Shown here: piece by piece, positions 39,763 to 49,177 of the stretch | Numbering within the stretch: the stretch's first letter is position 1 | How the letters are laid out: each line of letters starts with the position of its first letter | Origin: an uncultured Candidatus Saccharibacteria bacterium | GTDB taxonomy: Bacteria; Patescibacteriota; Saccharimonadia; Saccharimonadales; Saccharimonadaceae | Length of the DNA stretch: 55,981 bases | Direction of reading: 5' to 3' | Assembly: GCA_947304075.1 (NCBI GenBank) | Contig: CAMYZY010000001.1 | Span: 1 to 55,981, forward strand | The notes under the pieces: generated by a model | Told to the model about the DNA's origin: nothing | What the model saw: only the letters and a program-made list of their open reading frames with translations | Databases searched by the model: none | Position numbers and translations under genes: made by a program

Positions 39763-41232
39763 TCATTCCGACACCGTCAAATACTCATTAATTTTATTAA
39801 CTACACTATTCACAGAATCTTCATCTGCTATCATTACATAAAGTGGTAAGCTAGCCCCCATACTATAAGTTGGCTCTTTTGTACCTTCACCGTCAACAGA
39901 AACTGACTCTATTTCCCATTTTATCGGATTAGCAAGTTGCATTCTAATAAAACCAATAATATCATCCCGACTAAGCGACGTTTCAAAAGTCTCCGATGCC
40001 ACATTTAGTATCTCGGGAGCCTTCAACAAATATTCTTTCGAACTAGTCATTTTATTAATAATCGCCGTGAGCACTTCTTGTTGATTATAGCCACGGTGCT
40101 TGTCGCCAAGATAATACGACTTTCTTTCCCTAGCAAACCTAAGAGCGCAAGTTCCATCTACGTGTTGCCATCCTTCAATATAATGACAGTTTTTATTTAA
40201 ATTCATTTTTGTATCCGAATAAATATCAATTCCGCCTAGTGTGTCAACCACCTTAATTACTGTGTCAAAACTCACCTTTACTGTATAGTCAATTTTAATT
40301 CCTAGAAAATCTTCAATCGTTGTCTTACTCATATCAATTCCGTAAATCCCCGCATGGGTCAACTTGTCTTTTAACCCTTCCGTATCGTGTAACTGCACAT
40401 AAGTATCACGCGGAATCGAAGCGAGCAAAATCTTACCTTGTTTTTGGTTCACCACAACCACAATATTTACATCCGAAAGCCCCAGGCCCTTAATGCCAGT
40501 CCGCGAATCGCTACCAGAAATATATATTGTAAATGGTTCTAATGTAATATTCTTGTTAGAAGTCTCGGCTTCCTTTTTTTCTATCTCAATTTCAAAAGTA
40601 TAAATAATCTTTAGACCATCAACCGCAATGCTTTCTTCATTATCTTCTCCAATTAATACATCCGTCCTTCCACTTTCCAACACAATCGCATCAGTCAGAC
40701 CATTTTTAAGTACATCAAGCATAGTCCCAAGATCATCATAATAAGTCACATTAAAACTAATTAGCTCATTTAAATATTCTTCTGCCCTTTTCGCATCCTT
40801 ATCGTTACTTAAAAGACTAAAACTTTTATTATCAAGTTCTTGAATGTCATTTATCTCATCATTAATTACAAGCACATTATAAGTTTTAAGTTCTGGTTTT
40901 TTGCCAGTAATTTTGTCTAGAAAACCGTTAAACGCGTCCGTGTAATTTAAAGCAAAAATACTGCCAGCAATACAAATTATCCCAAGAATAATGCAAATTA
41001 CCTGAGCCCACATCTTTGACTTTTGCCTTACTAGTAAAACCACAACATTTAATATCAATATCGCCAGTAAAACCAAGCCGATTACTGTGATAATCCAGTT
41101 ATCAATAATCCCCATATTTACAAGCGAAACCACCAAAAGTGCCGAAACCACCAGTTGCAAAAATACTAAAACAGATTTAATAACTAACCAAACAATCTTT
41201 CCAGTTTTCTTCTTTCCGTTTTCTTTATTCAT
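39763..41232 (-). CDS. LytR-CpsA-Psr (LCP) family polymer-wall ligase
   Basis: LCP proteins transfer lipid-linked polymers onto peptidoglycan. The 489-aa protein has three to four membrane helices in its first 115 residues, more than the usual one, then an accessory domain (about 120-220) and the LCP domain (about 230-400). Marks are LLASIPRDTYVQL, KLTHAGIYG and the Arg-rich CALRFARERK, residues that bind the pyrophosphate lipid. GGAG precedes the ATG. It is likely the step that anchors the cluster's polysaccharide. Confidence 0.93.
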   Translation of the reverse strand: MNKENGKKKTGKIVWLVIKSVLVFLQLVVSALLVVSLVNMGIIDNWIITVIGLVLLAILILNVVVLLVRQKSKMWAQVICIILGIICIAGSIFALNYTDAFNGFLDKITGKKPELKTYNVLVINDEINDIQELDNKSFSLLSNDKDAKRAEEYLNELISFNVTYYDDLGTMLDVLKNGLTDAIVLESGRTDVLIGEDNEESIAVDGLKIIYTFEIEIEKKEAETSNKNITLEPFTIYISGSDSRTGIKGLGLSDVNIVVVVNQKQGKILLASIPRDTYVQLHDTEGLKDKLTHAGIYGIDMSKTTIEDFLGIKIDYTVKVSFDTVIKVVDTLGGIDIYSDTKMNLNKNCHYIEGWQHVDGTCALRFARERKSYYLGDKHRGYNQQEVLTAIINKMTSSKEYLLKAPEILNVASETFETSLSRDDIIGFIRMQLANPIKWEIESVSVDGEGTKEPTYSMGASLPLYVMIADEDSVNSVVNKINEYLTVSE

Positions 41233-41244
41233 TCACGCTCCAAA

Positions 41245-42429
41245 TTAATCTCTCGCAAACAAATCTCGCGTATAGACTTTTTCACGCACGTCTTCTAGCT
41301 CTGGTGTCATACGGTTGGCCAAAATAACCGAACATTCCTTTTTCAATTTCTTCAAATCATTCACCACTTTTACGCCATTATAATCATCACTTTTTAATGT
41401 AGGTTCATAGATTACTATGTCCTTCTTTTTCTCTTTCAAAATCTTTATAATATCATGGATTGCCGCAGAACGAAAATTATCGGATTCAGACTTCATTGTC
41501 AAACGATATATACCAATTAGCTTCGGGTCTTCTTTTAATATCTCTTCTGCAATAAACTGTTTACGTGTATTATTCGCTTGTACAATCGCCCTAATCAAAT
41601 CCTGTGGCACATCTTTGTAGTTAGCTAAAAGTTGCTTCGTGTCTTTTGGCAAACAATATCCACCATAACCAAACGACGGGTTATTGTAATGTGTACCAAT
41701 TCTCGGATCCAGTGATATACCATTAATGATACTTTTCGGATTAATACCCTTTACTTTAGCATAAGTATCTAGTTCATTAAAATATGCCACTCTAAGAGCT
41801 AAGTATGTATTAGCAAACAGTTTGACCGCTTCGGCTTCCTTGCTATCCATCGTAATAACTTGTACATTCTCAGCCAGAGCTGCATCACGTAATAATTCCG
41901 CAAATTTTTGCGCTTCTTCTGAATAAGAACCTACAATAATTCTTGATGGATACAGGTTATCATAAAGTGCCTTGCCTTCGCGCAAAAATTCTGGCGAAAA
42001 GAAAATATTGTCTATGTCATATTTTTGACGAATCGAGCTAACGTAACCTACCGGAATTGTAGATTTAATCACCATTGTGGTTTTTGGATTACCGAGCGAA
42101 ATAACTTTTTCAATAATATCTTCCACAGAACTCGTATTAAAATAATCTTTCGTTTCATCATAATCCGTTGGTGTAGCGATAACTACATAATCTGCATCCT
42201 TAAAAGCCTCTTCCCAATCAAGTGTTGCTTTTAAATCTAATTTTCGCTCGCCTTTCACGGCATCATCAAAATATTTTTCAATATATTCATCTCGAATTGG
42301 CGAGATGAATTTATTCACCATTTTTACTTTTTCTGGAACAATATCTAGTGCAATCACTTCATTATTTTGCGCTAAAAGTGTTGCGAGTGATAATCCGACA
42401 TAGCCAGTACCAGCTACTGCAATTTTCAT
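41245..42429 (-). CDS. UDP-glucose 6-dehydrogenase
   Basis: Oxidises UDP-glucose to UDP-glucuronate with two NAD. The 394-aa product starts MKIAVAGTGYVGLSLA (Rossmann loop) and has the catalytic Cys in FGYGGYCLPKDT with IKSTIPVGY and FSPEFLREG. The ATG at 42429 is preferred to 42441 because GGAG falls between them at good spacing. The product feeds the epimerase encoded 77 bases upstream. Confidence 0.95.
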   Translation of the reverse strand: MKIAVAGTGYVGLSLATLLAQNNEVIALDIVPEKVKMVNKFISPIRDEYIEKYFDDAVKGERKLDLKATLDWEEAFKDADYVVIATPTDYDETKDYFNTSSVEDIIEKVISLGNPKTTMVIKSTIPVGYVSSIRQKYDIDNIFFSPEFLREGKALYDNLYPSRIIVGSYSEEAQKFAELLRDAALAENVQVITMDSKEAEAVKLFANTYLALRVAYFNELDTYAKVKGINPKSIINGISLDPRIGTHYNNPSFGYGGYCLPKDTKQLLANYKDVPQDLIRAIVQANNTRKQFIAEEILKEDPKLIGIYRLTMKSESDNFRSAAIHDIIKILKEKKKDIVIYEPTLKSDDYNGVKVVNDLKKLKKECSVILANRMTPELEDVREKVYTRDLFARD

Positions 42430-42506
42430 TTTATTCTCCATATTACAATATTAACTCTATATATTATATATATACTATATAGAATCGTCAAATAATTATA
42501 ACCGTT

Positions 42507-43556
42507 TTAACCGTAGTAAGCTTTATACCATTCAGCAAATTTACGTAAACCTTCTCTTAGCGTAGTGTGTGGTTTGAAACCAAAATCTTTTTCTAGCGCC
42601 GAAGTGTCAGCATAAGTGATCGGCACGTCACCCGCCTGCATTGGTACTAATTCTTTGTGTGCTTCAAAATCATAGTCTTTCGGCAAAACGTTGGCACGAA
42701 TTAATTCTTCTTGCAAGATCTGCACAAAATCCAACAAATTCTCAGGATTAGAATTACCAATATTATAAACTTTATATGGCGCAATTGGCAGACCATCCTC
42801 GCCATTCTTTTTTTCTGGTGCTTTTTCCATTACCCGCATCACACCTTCAACAATATCGTCAATATAAGTAAAATCGCGCTTGCAATTCCCATAATTAAAA
42901 ATTTGAATCTTTTCGCCTTTGATTAACTTATTAGTAAAGCCAAAGTAGGCCATGTCTGGCCGACCGGCCGGACCATAAACAGTAAAGAATCGTAATCCAG
43001 TAGATGGGATGTTGTATAGTTTGGAGTACGCATGTGCAAGTAGCTCATTTGATTTCTTGGTCGCAGCATATAGACTCACGGGATTATCAACTTTGTCTTC
43101 TACCGCAAATGGAACTTTTTTATTACCACCATAAACTGATGAAGATGAAGCATAAACCAAGTGCTCTACTGGGTAATGTCTACACGCTTCTAGTATATTG
43201 TAGAATCCAATTAGATTCGCTTCAATATAGGCATCCGGATGGTCGATCGAATATCTCACACCAGCCTGCGCTGCAAGATTCACTACGACGTCTGGATGGT
43301 ACTTTTCAAAAATCGAATCTACGGCTTTTTTATCCGCCAAATTACCTTTGATAAATGTGAAATTCTTGTATTGTTCCAAATCTTTTAAACGATACTCTTT
43401 TAACTTCACGTCATAATAATCATTTACGCTATCAAATCCAATAACTGTTGATTTTGGATTTTCTTCACACACTCTTTTCGCAAGCGACCAACCGATAAAC
43501 CCAGCTGCGCCGGTGATGAGAATAGTTTTATAATCAAAATTATTATTTTTATCCAT
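42507..43556 (-). CDS. UDP-glucuronate 4-epimerase-like SDR enzyme
   Basis: Extended SDR, 349 aa: GAAGFIG NAD loop (residues 16-22), FDSVNDYYDVKLKEYRL typical of UDP-glucuronate 4-epimerases, catalytic Ser in YASSSSVYGG and YAATKK (Tyr-x3-Lys), and TVYGPAGRPDMA. It would turn UDP-GlcA into UDP-GalA, giving a uronic-acid polymer. The ATG lies seven bases after TATAAT with no ribosome site. Confidence 0.93.
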   Translation of the reverse strand: MDKNNNFDYKTILITGAAGFIGWSLAKRVCEENPKSTVIGFDSVNDYYDVKLKEYRLKDLEQYKNFTFIKGNLADKKAVDSIFEKYHPDVVVNLAAQAGVRYSIDHPDAYIEANLIGFYNILEACRHYPVEHLVYASSSSVYGGNKKVPFAVEDKVDNPVSLYAATKKSNELLAHAYSKLYNIPSTGLRFFTVYGPAGRPDMAYFGFTNKLIKGEKIQIFNYGNCKRDFTYIDDIVEGVMRVMEKAPEKKNGEDGLPIAPYKVYNIGNSNPENLLDFVQILQEELIRANVLPKDYDFEAHKELVPMQAGDVPITYADTSALEKDFGFKPHTTLREGLRKFAEWYKAYYG

Positions 43557-43563
43557 AGACTAT

Positions 43564-43569
43564 ATTATA
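43564..43569 (-). promoter_or_regulatory. -10 box giving a leaderless epimerase mRNA
   Basis: TATAAT on the minus strand, seven bases before the ATG. This starts a second transcript inside the polysaccharide cluster. Confidence 0.5.
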
Positions 43570-43674
43570 CAATAATAATCGCTACAAATTGAAAATAATG
43601 ATAGACAAAAACTACTTTAAAACAATTGATAAATCAATTCTATAAAGCTAAATCTGTTTAGTAGCGCTTTTATT

Positions 43675-44706
43675 TTACAGCCCAAACATCACTCTCGTAA
43701 CTCGCCACTTTTTCAGCACCACACTCATTACAAGAGAAATGCAAGTCGCAATCAAAAACGATAATACTGCCTGTATAATAGGATGCACTAACCCATTAAA
43801 CCATATTATCGTAAAGTAAATAATCTGTTGATGAAATGAATAAATCCCGAAACTATTCCCCTCCAGCAAACAATAAAACCGATTTTGCATTATCCCTTTA
43901 CATCTAGCTGCCAAACGGCTACACAAGAAATAAATTACGGACACTTCCAAAACACTCACTAATGGCACCATAAATTCAATCCCATACTTGATAACCTTTG
44001 CATCCGTATTCGTAAAACACAGAATCAAAACATATAACCCCAAAGTCATACATAGCATTATCACCACTTGTTTCCAAGTTATCTTTTGTTTATTTTTATA
44101 AATATATCCGCCTAAATAAAAGAATAAAATGTACTTTATTGAAACCGCTAATTGAAAATAATTAAAATGCGCAACTGATAGCAACCCACCCACTAGTGTA
44201 GTAATGAAATAGATTAATACAAGATTTCCAAACGATAGTTTGATTCTTTTACCAATCAACTCAAAAAACACAAATACAATAAATAACATTATCAAGAACC
44301 ACAATTGTGCCGGACCGGTCATCAAGACGAATTTATCGAATAACTCATTTAAAGAATAATGGTAAAACAAGCACCCGATCGGAATTGCCCACAAAACGCT
44401 CGTGAAAAAATACGGCACCAACAATCTTTTTGCTCGCTTTTTTATATCTTTCTTAAGCTCATTATACCTTCCTTTTTCAATCCATAAATAATAAAACAAA
44501 AATCCCGACGCCATCGCGAAAGTTTGAATGTTAAAAGTCTTCATCCATCTTGCAATAAAATACAAATAATCGCCCCCACCGATTGGTTCAACTGGAGTAA
44601 ACCAATCCCCACCAAAAAATAAACAGCAATGATGAATCACTACCACAATCATCATTATGGTCTTAATAAAGGCAATATTGTCTAGTTTATAAGCTTCTCG
44701 TCTCAT
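43675..44706 (-). CDS. Acyltransferase 3 family membrane protein
   Basis: A 343-aa protein with about ten membrane helices. The family mark is an N-terminal helix with paired His (VVVIHHCCLF) and a following Arg-rich loop (KRAKRLLVPYFF). These enzymes put acetyl or other acyl groups on sugars. It overlaps the GT2 gene by four bases. About 118 bases of A/T-rich DNA with only a small hairpin (AATTGAT/ATCAATT, near 43624) separate it from the epimerase. Confidence 0.88.
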   Translation of the reverse strand: MRREAYKLDNIAFIKTIMMIVVVIHHCCLFFGGDWFTPVEPIGGGDYLYFIARWMKTFNIQTFAMASGFLFYYLWIEKGRYNELKKDIKKRAKRLLVPYFFTSVLWAIPIGCLFYHYSLNELFDKFVLMTGPAQLWFLIMLFIVFVFFELIGKRIKLSFGNLVLIYFITTLVGGLLSVAHFNYFQLAVSIKYILFFYLGGYIYKNKQKITWKQVVIMLCMTLGLYVLILCFTNTDAKVIKYGIEFMVPLVSVLEVSVIYFLCSRLAARCKGIMQNRFYCLLEGNSFGIYSFHQQIIYFTIIWFNGLVHPIIQAVLSFLIATCISLVMSVVLKKWRVTRVMFGL

Positions 44707-45689
44707 TTTTTACCATCGCCTATCATAATGGTTACATATAGAGTCGCCGGCAACCAAAAAACTATTTTCCAAAAATTATTTGCTGAACCTTTCAGTTTAT
44801 TTTTTCGCACAAATTCTTTATCTCCTTTTCTCATCAATAGACAAGAAAAGACGCAATACTTTATGATATTTTTTATATATTGCCGAAAGCTAAATCCGTA
44901 TTTTTGTGCATTATTTAATACATACGCTTTGCTCCAAAGATTGTTCCGAATTTTCTGTTTGTCATTCTTTCTCCAATTTCCAGCCAAACGATCATTACTC
45001 TCCTTATGATATATTCTCACGACATTGTTGATTCCCCAAGACTTGTACTTTCGCTCTAGCGGTATCCATACAGCACTCTCCGCGACAAATGATATACCCT
45101 CTGGTTCGGGAAACAAATTCTTTTTCATCACTTCCGATACGCGACAACCAATCTGCTCTCCGCCAGCCATTGAAAAATACTTTCTTGCCTTATCTTTTGG
45201 CATCTCGTTAATGTTATCAGGAAATGGTTTCGCAGTCATTTTGGCATTTTGGTCCCTACATTGCGCCTTTATTTGCCAATATTCATCTCTCTCATTTTTC
45301 GGTATCGACATCCATGTTTTATAAAAAATCTCACAAGCATCCGGTGTCAGCTCGTCATCAGAATCAATACAAAGTACCAATTCCCCTCGTGCCTGCTTAT
45401 AACCAATATTACGCGCTGTGTGCACCCCACCATTCGGTTTTTTTATAAACATCACCGGCAACCTAGTCGATTCCATGTATTTTTTTACGATGTCGTCAAT
45501 TGGCTCCATCGACCCATCATCAATAATAATATATTCTATATTGCGAAATTCTTGCTTTTCAACCGAGTCTATCGTCCTCTGAATCGTCTCGCGCCTATTG
45601 TAAACTGGAGTCATCACGGTAATAAAAGGCTTCTTTACTTTTCTCCAATTTTTGTTAGTCGTTACACTAAAACTACTCGATTTTCCCAT
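44703..45689 (-). CDS. Glycosyltransferase family 2
   Basis: A GT-A transferase with the family start ITVMTPVYNRRETIQRTIDS, IIIDDGS and the metal-binding DSD in LCIDSDDEL. The product is 328 aa and has a short hydrophobic segment near the C terminus. The start is uncertain: AGGAG is 11 bases from the ATG at 45689 and 8 from a GTG at 45692, with an in-frame GTG at 45701. It overlaps the flippase gene. Confidence 0.92.
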   Translation of the reverse strand: MGKSSSFSVTTNKNWRKVKKPFITVMTPVYNRRETIQRTIDSVEKQEFRNIEYIIIDDGSMEPIDDIVKKYMESTRLPVMFIKKPNGGVHTARNIGYKQARGELVLCIDSDDELTPDACEIFYKTWMSIPKNERDEYWQIKAQCRDQNAKMTAKPFPDNINEMPKDKARKYFSMAGGEQIGCRVSEVMKKNLFPEPEGISFVAESAVWIPLERKYKSWGINNVVRIYHKESNDRLAGNWRKNDKQKIRNNLWSKAYVLNNAQKYGFSFRQYIKNIIKYCVFSCLLMRKGDKEFVRKNKLKGSANNFWKIVFWLPATLYVTIMIGDGKK

Positions 45690-47211
45690 CACCAATCTCA
45701 CTCCTTTTTCTCTTAAACAACCTTCCGAACATTTTCAAAACATCGTTCATCTCTTTTCTGTACAACACGCAATACGACAGCATAGTAATACTACTGATAA
45801 TTAGAAACGTAATTACTGCCTGAATAATCCAATCAACATAATTATCAGGAAGAGGCGTTTTGACAATACACAAACCGAGGAAACTCACAACCACCGTTAT
45901 GATTACGGATACCATTATTTTAAGCATGCTACATCTCACATTTCTATATAGAATGCATTTATTCGCATAGTTAATAAATTCTACCGTACGTATGAACATC
46001 GCCACCGCGGTACCGATTGCTACACCCACCAACCCAAAATTAAAAACCAGAATTACTGAAAGTATAATGTTGACACCGGCTTCAATCCAAGCTCCTTTCC
46101 TAGTTTCTTTAAAACGACCAGCCGCTTGTATCAAAGAATTATACGGTATTCTAATTGCCCAAATATATTCACCTAAAACCAACAAATACCCGAATACTGG
46201 TCTTAAATAATCCGCATCCGTCACCCCCTTCACATAAACACTTATGAAAGAGGTAATTAGAAGCAGCGTGCTAGTAAATACAATCGTAACAATCATCATA
46301 AATAGCAGTTCATACACAGAAAACTTTTTTCTCAAGTTTTCGTCCTCCTTTTTTGCGATCATATCACCGAAAGAAGCATCTACACCGTTATTAAACGATT
46401 GGATAATTTTTTTAATTGCTACCACGACAAGATGGTACACTGAGTAAACGGAAACCTCTGCCAAATTAGTAAAAATAGTCAAAACCGCCACATCTGTATT
46501 ACCATGAATCATCCATGCAATGTGTTGCGCTAATCCATCCCACTTTTGTTTTATTGGATAAGAACTTGTAGCGTCTTCAAAATTCAAATTATACTTTTTC
46601 TTCACATAGAAATTTTGAAGTATTGGTCTAAGCGCAAATATCAACCCAATCACAAGCTCAATCGCTACAACGCTCGCACCGAGTAAAGCCATTGCAACTA
46701 CAACAATTATCCCAAGGATATAGGTGATCATCTGAATTAACGATACAACATATATTTTTTGCTCTGCCTGTAGAAACAACCTATAAGCCATCCCAAAAAA
46801 GTATTCCGCAAATGTGCTAATAGCTATTACGACCACTAATGAAATCGTAAAAATAGCATCGAAATCAGCCTTTGCGATTAACGGAAAAACAAAACACAAT
46901 ACTATAGTATAAAGTACAAAAGATAACGCAATTCTCCGAAAAAATTTCTCAGAAGTTTTTATAACACTTGCAATGGACTGCATATCCTTATTAGCTATTG
47001 GTTTATAGAAGACTGCCTTAACTACTGCACCAAATCCGGATTCAAAAAGAGTAATATAAGACAAAAATTGCGTAATTGATGCAACTAGCCCATTAACATC
47101 AGAGCCAAATTTTTCTATGATTATTTTTGGAACAACAAAACCGTAAATTATTATGACAAACTGTAACAATAAGTTTGTCATAATATTCCGAATGGCATTC
47201 TTCGATCTCAT
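45673..47211 (-). CDS. Wzx-type polysaccharide flippase
   Basis: A 512-aa membrane protein with 12-14 helices of the MOP/MATE exporter type; the N terminus RNIMTNLLLQFVIIIYGFVVPKII and the long Arg/Lys loops are typical of O-antigen and teichoic flippases. It turns the lipid-linked repeat unit to the outside. It starts in a four-base overlap with the ATP-grasp gene. Confidence 0.92.
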   Translation of the reverse strand: MRSKNAIRNIMTNLLLQFVIIIYGFVVPKIIIEKFGSDVNGLVASITQFLSYITLFESGFGAVVKAVFYKPIANKDMQSIASVIKTSEKFFRRIALSFVLYTIVLCFVFPLIAKADFDAIFTISLVVVIAISTFAEYFFGMAYRLFLQAEQKIYVVSLIQMITYILGIIVVVAMALLGASVVAIELVIGLIFALRPILQNFYVKKKYNLNFEDATSSYPIKQKWDGLAQHIAWMIHGNTDVAVLTIFTNLAEVSVYSVYHLVVVAIKKIIQSFNNGVDASFGDMIAKKEDENLRKKFSVYELLFMMIVTIVFTSTLLLITSFISVYVKGVTDADYLRPVFGYLLVLGEYIWAIRIPYNSLIQAAGRFKETRKGAWIEAGVNIILSVILVFNFGLVGVAIGTAVAMFIRTVEFINYANKCILYRNVRCSMLKIMVSVIITVVVSFLGLCIVKTPLPDNYVDWIIQAVITFLIISSITMLSYCVLYRKEMNDVLKMFGRLFKRKRSEIGDGKIE

Positions 47212-48077
47212 TTTTTTATCTCTTTCAACATTATAAAATCACCGAGTCTCCTATCCCAATTTTCATCAGCAAAAGGTATAATACCACTACATGTCGTAAA
47301 GGTAAGTTCGCCAAAATACAACTTTCCGTTAATCTCATACCAATCCACGCGAAGATGTGGGATGTCTTTTGAAAGAATCGCACTGAATTCCTTCATCTTT
47401 TCAAAATTCTTTGGTCTTTCAGGAATATACTCAAGTGGTCTATAATCACTTCTCCGACAATCGACCAAGTGCATATTCATATCATAAAAACTCATCCTTG
47501 CAGTCTTATGATTCTCTAACCCTTCAGACAAATACATGATTTCCGGTTTACCATCAAAACAGAAAAACTTATAATCCCGCATTGTTTTGCTACTTTTATC
47601 TTCCATATACTTCTCTACAAGAATACGTGGTCTTACATTTTTATATGGCCATTCTCTTCCACGCCAATAATAGTTTTTCTTTAAGCAATCAGTAATTTTC
47701 TCTCGCGCTTCATCAATATCTAATTGATCTTTATTTTTACAAATCACCAAACCACCCGAATCGTGCGTACATTTTATTACGAATTGTTTTGGCAACTCCT
47801 TAAAGTCAATATCCTCAAATTTGTCATACACTCCAATTGTTGGTATGATGTATTCCTTGCCAATTATGCCCGCTACATATTTCTTCGCTTCGCATTTATC
47901 TACCATCGTAGTATAAATATCCTTCCTATCATATAACTTCAACCATTGTAATTTTTCATTATAAGTCTTCGGATTTTTAAAATCTAGCTTCTTGCCAGTT
48001 TTGCTTCTATATTTTAATTTCAAATATAATTTATCCGGTATTAATTTAGAAAAACTAAATAACATTTTCTTTATCAT
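47208..48077 (-). CDS. TupA-like ATP-grasp enzyme
   Basis: The 289-aa protein matches the TupA-like ATP-grasp pattern: NPKTYNEKLQWLKLYDR near the start, IPTIGVYDKFEDIDF, FVIKCTHDSGG (ATP loop), RDYKFFCFDGKPE and a metal-binding end LYFGELTFTTCSG. Relatives occur in capsule and teichuronic loci and probably ligate an amino acid or similar group to a sugar acid, which fits the uronate genes here. Its exact substrate is unknown. Confidence 0.87.
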   Translation of the reverse strand: MIKKMLFSFSKLIPDKLYLKLKYRSKTGKKLDFKNPKTYNEKLQWLKLYDRKDIYTTMVDKCEAKKYVAGIIGKEYIIPTIGVYDKFEDIDFKELPKQFVIKCTHDSGGLVICKNKDQLDIDEAREKITDCLKKNYYWRGREWPYKNVRPRILVEKYMEDKSSKTMRDYKFFCFDGKPEIMYLSEGLENHKTARMSFYDMNMHLVDCRRSDYRPLEYIPERPKNFEKMKEFSAILSKDIPHLRVDWYEINGKLYFGELTFTTCSGIIPFADENWDRRLGDFIMLKEIKK

Positions 48078-49177
48078 ATAATTCCCCCATAAATAAAATA
48101 ATACTGTAACAATAATTTTACCATCAATCCTAACATAATCGAAACAATCAACACTATCAAAACTTTTCTATTACTTTCTTCCAAGTGCTCTAATATTTGG
48201 ACTATCAACAAAAAACATGGTAAATAAAAATATGTTGCGAAGCGGAACATCCAATACATATATACCGACAAAACCGAAAATATTGAACAAAACACAGACA
48301 GCACCAACATAAAATCGTAGTTTTTAATTTTATCTCTTAGCTTTTTCCTGTACAATATTGCAAAGATTGTAATTATATAATACGGCGCACTTTTAAAAAT
48401 CGTAAAGAAATTCGTGTCTACAATCATCGAACCAGAACTGTCTACATAATTGCCAACTTGTGTATCCATACCCGGTAAATGGCTGAATAAACTAATGAAA
48501 TATTTACTAATCTGCGGATAAAAAATCGCGATAGCAAACAGTATTATATATAGTACCCACTGTCGCACTTTTGATTTTTTCCCATATTCCGCTGCGATTA
48601 AGCAAGGAATCACAATCCAAGCAGCTTCATGACACAGAATTGCCACAATCAAAAATGGTATTGCCCATTTTTTCTTACCTTCCATATAATAAACAAGCGC
48701 CAGGTTAGCAAAAGCCAGCGACAAAGCTTGCTTCATGGCAAAAAATCCCCATAGCCCTACCGTACTCAGGAAGAAAAGTAACAGATATAGTGGTCTACTC
48801 TCTTTACATTTTTTATAACAATATATATTAACTACAAAATAAACTGTGGCAACAACGAAAAACAGCACACTACCATTTCGCGTGAATAATTGTATTATGG
48901 ATTCCAAAGCCCAAAGACCAATAGATTGATTCTTCATATATTCTTCCTGACCAGGAGTCTCAAAACGCTGAACATAATTATGCCTATCGCCGATACTTTC
49001 ACCGGGCGGACCACATATTATCCCATATACACCAAATATTATCCCAAATATTATAAGCGCTACTAGGCCGAACTTCTTAATTCTATCATTTTTATATTTG
49101 TATTTTGCATATAGAAAAAGACAAAATACAAATACCAAATAATAAGCAATTTTACCAATTAATAGTAAATCGTTCAC
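48074..49177 (-). CDS. EpsG-family polysaccharide polymerase (Wzy-like)
   Basis: A 367-aa protein with about ten membrane helices. The external loop GDRHNYVQRFE and the segment GFFAMKQALSLAFANLALVYY followed by HEAAW are characteristic of EpsG. It would polymerise repeat units outside the membrane. It overlaps both neighbours by four bases. Confidence 0.88.
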   Translation of the reverse strand: MNDLLLIGKIAYYLVFVFCLFLYAKYKYKNDRIKKFGLVALIIFGIIFGVYGIICGPPGESIGDRHNYVQRFETPGQEEYMKNQSIGLWALESIIQLFTRNGSVLFFVVATVYFVVNIYCYKKCKESRPLYLLLFFLSTVGLWGFFAMKQALSLAFANLALVYYMEGKKKWAIPFLIVAILCHEAAWIVIPCLIAAEYGKKSKVRQWVLYIILFAIAIFYPQISKYFISLFSHLPGMDTQVGNYVDSSGSMIVDTNFFTIFKSAPYYIITIFAILYRKKLRDKIKNYDFMLVLSVFCSIFSVLSVYMYWMFRFATYFYLPCFLLIVQILEHLEESNRKVLIVLIVSIMLGLMVKLLLQYYFIYGGII

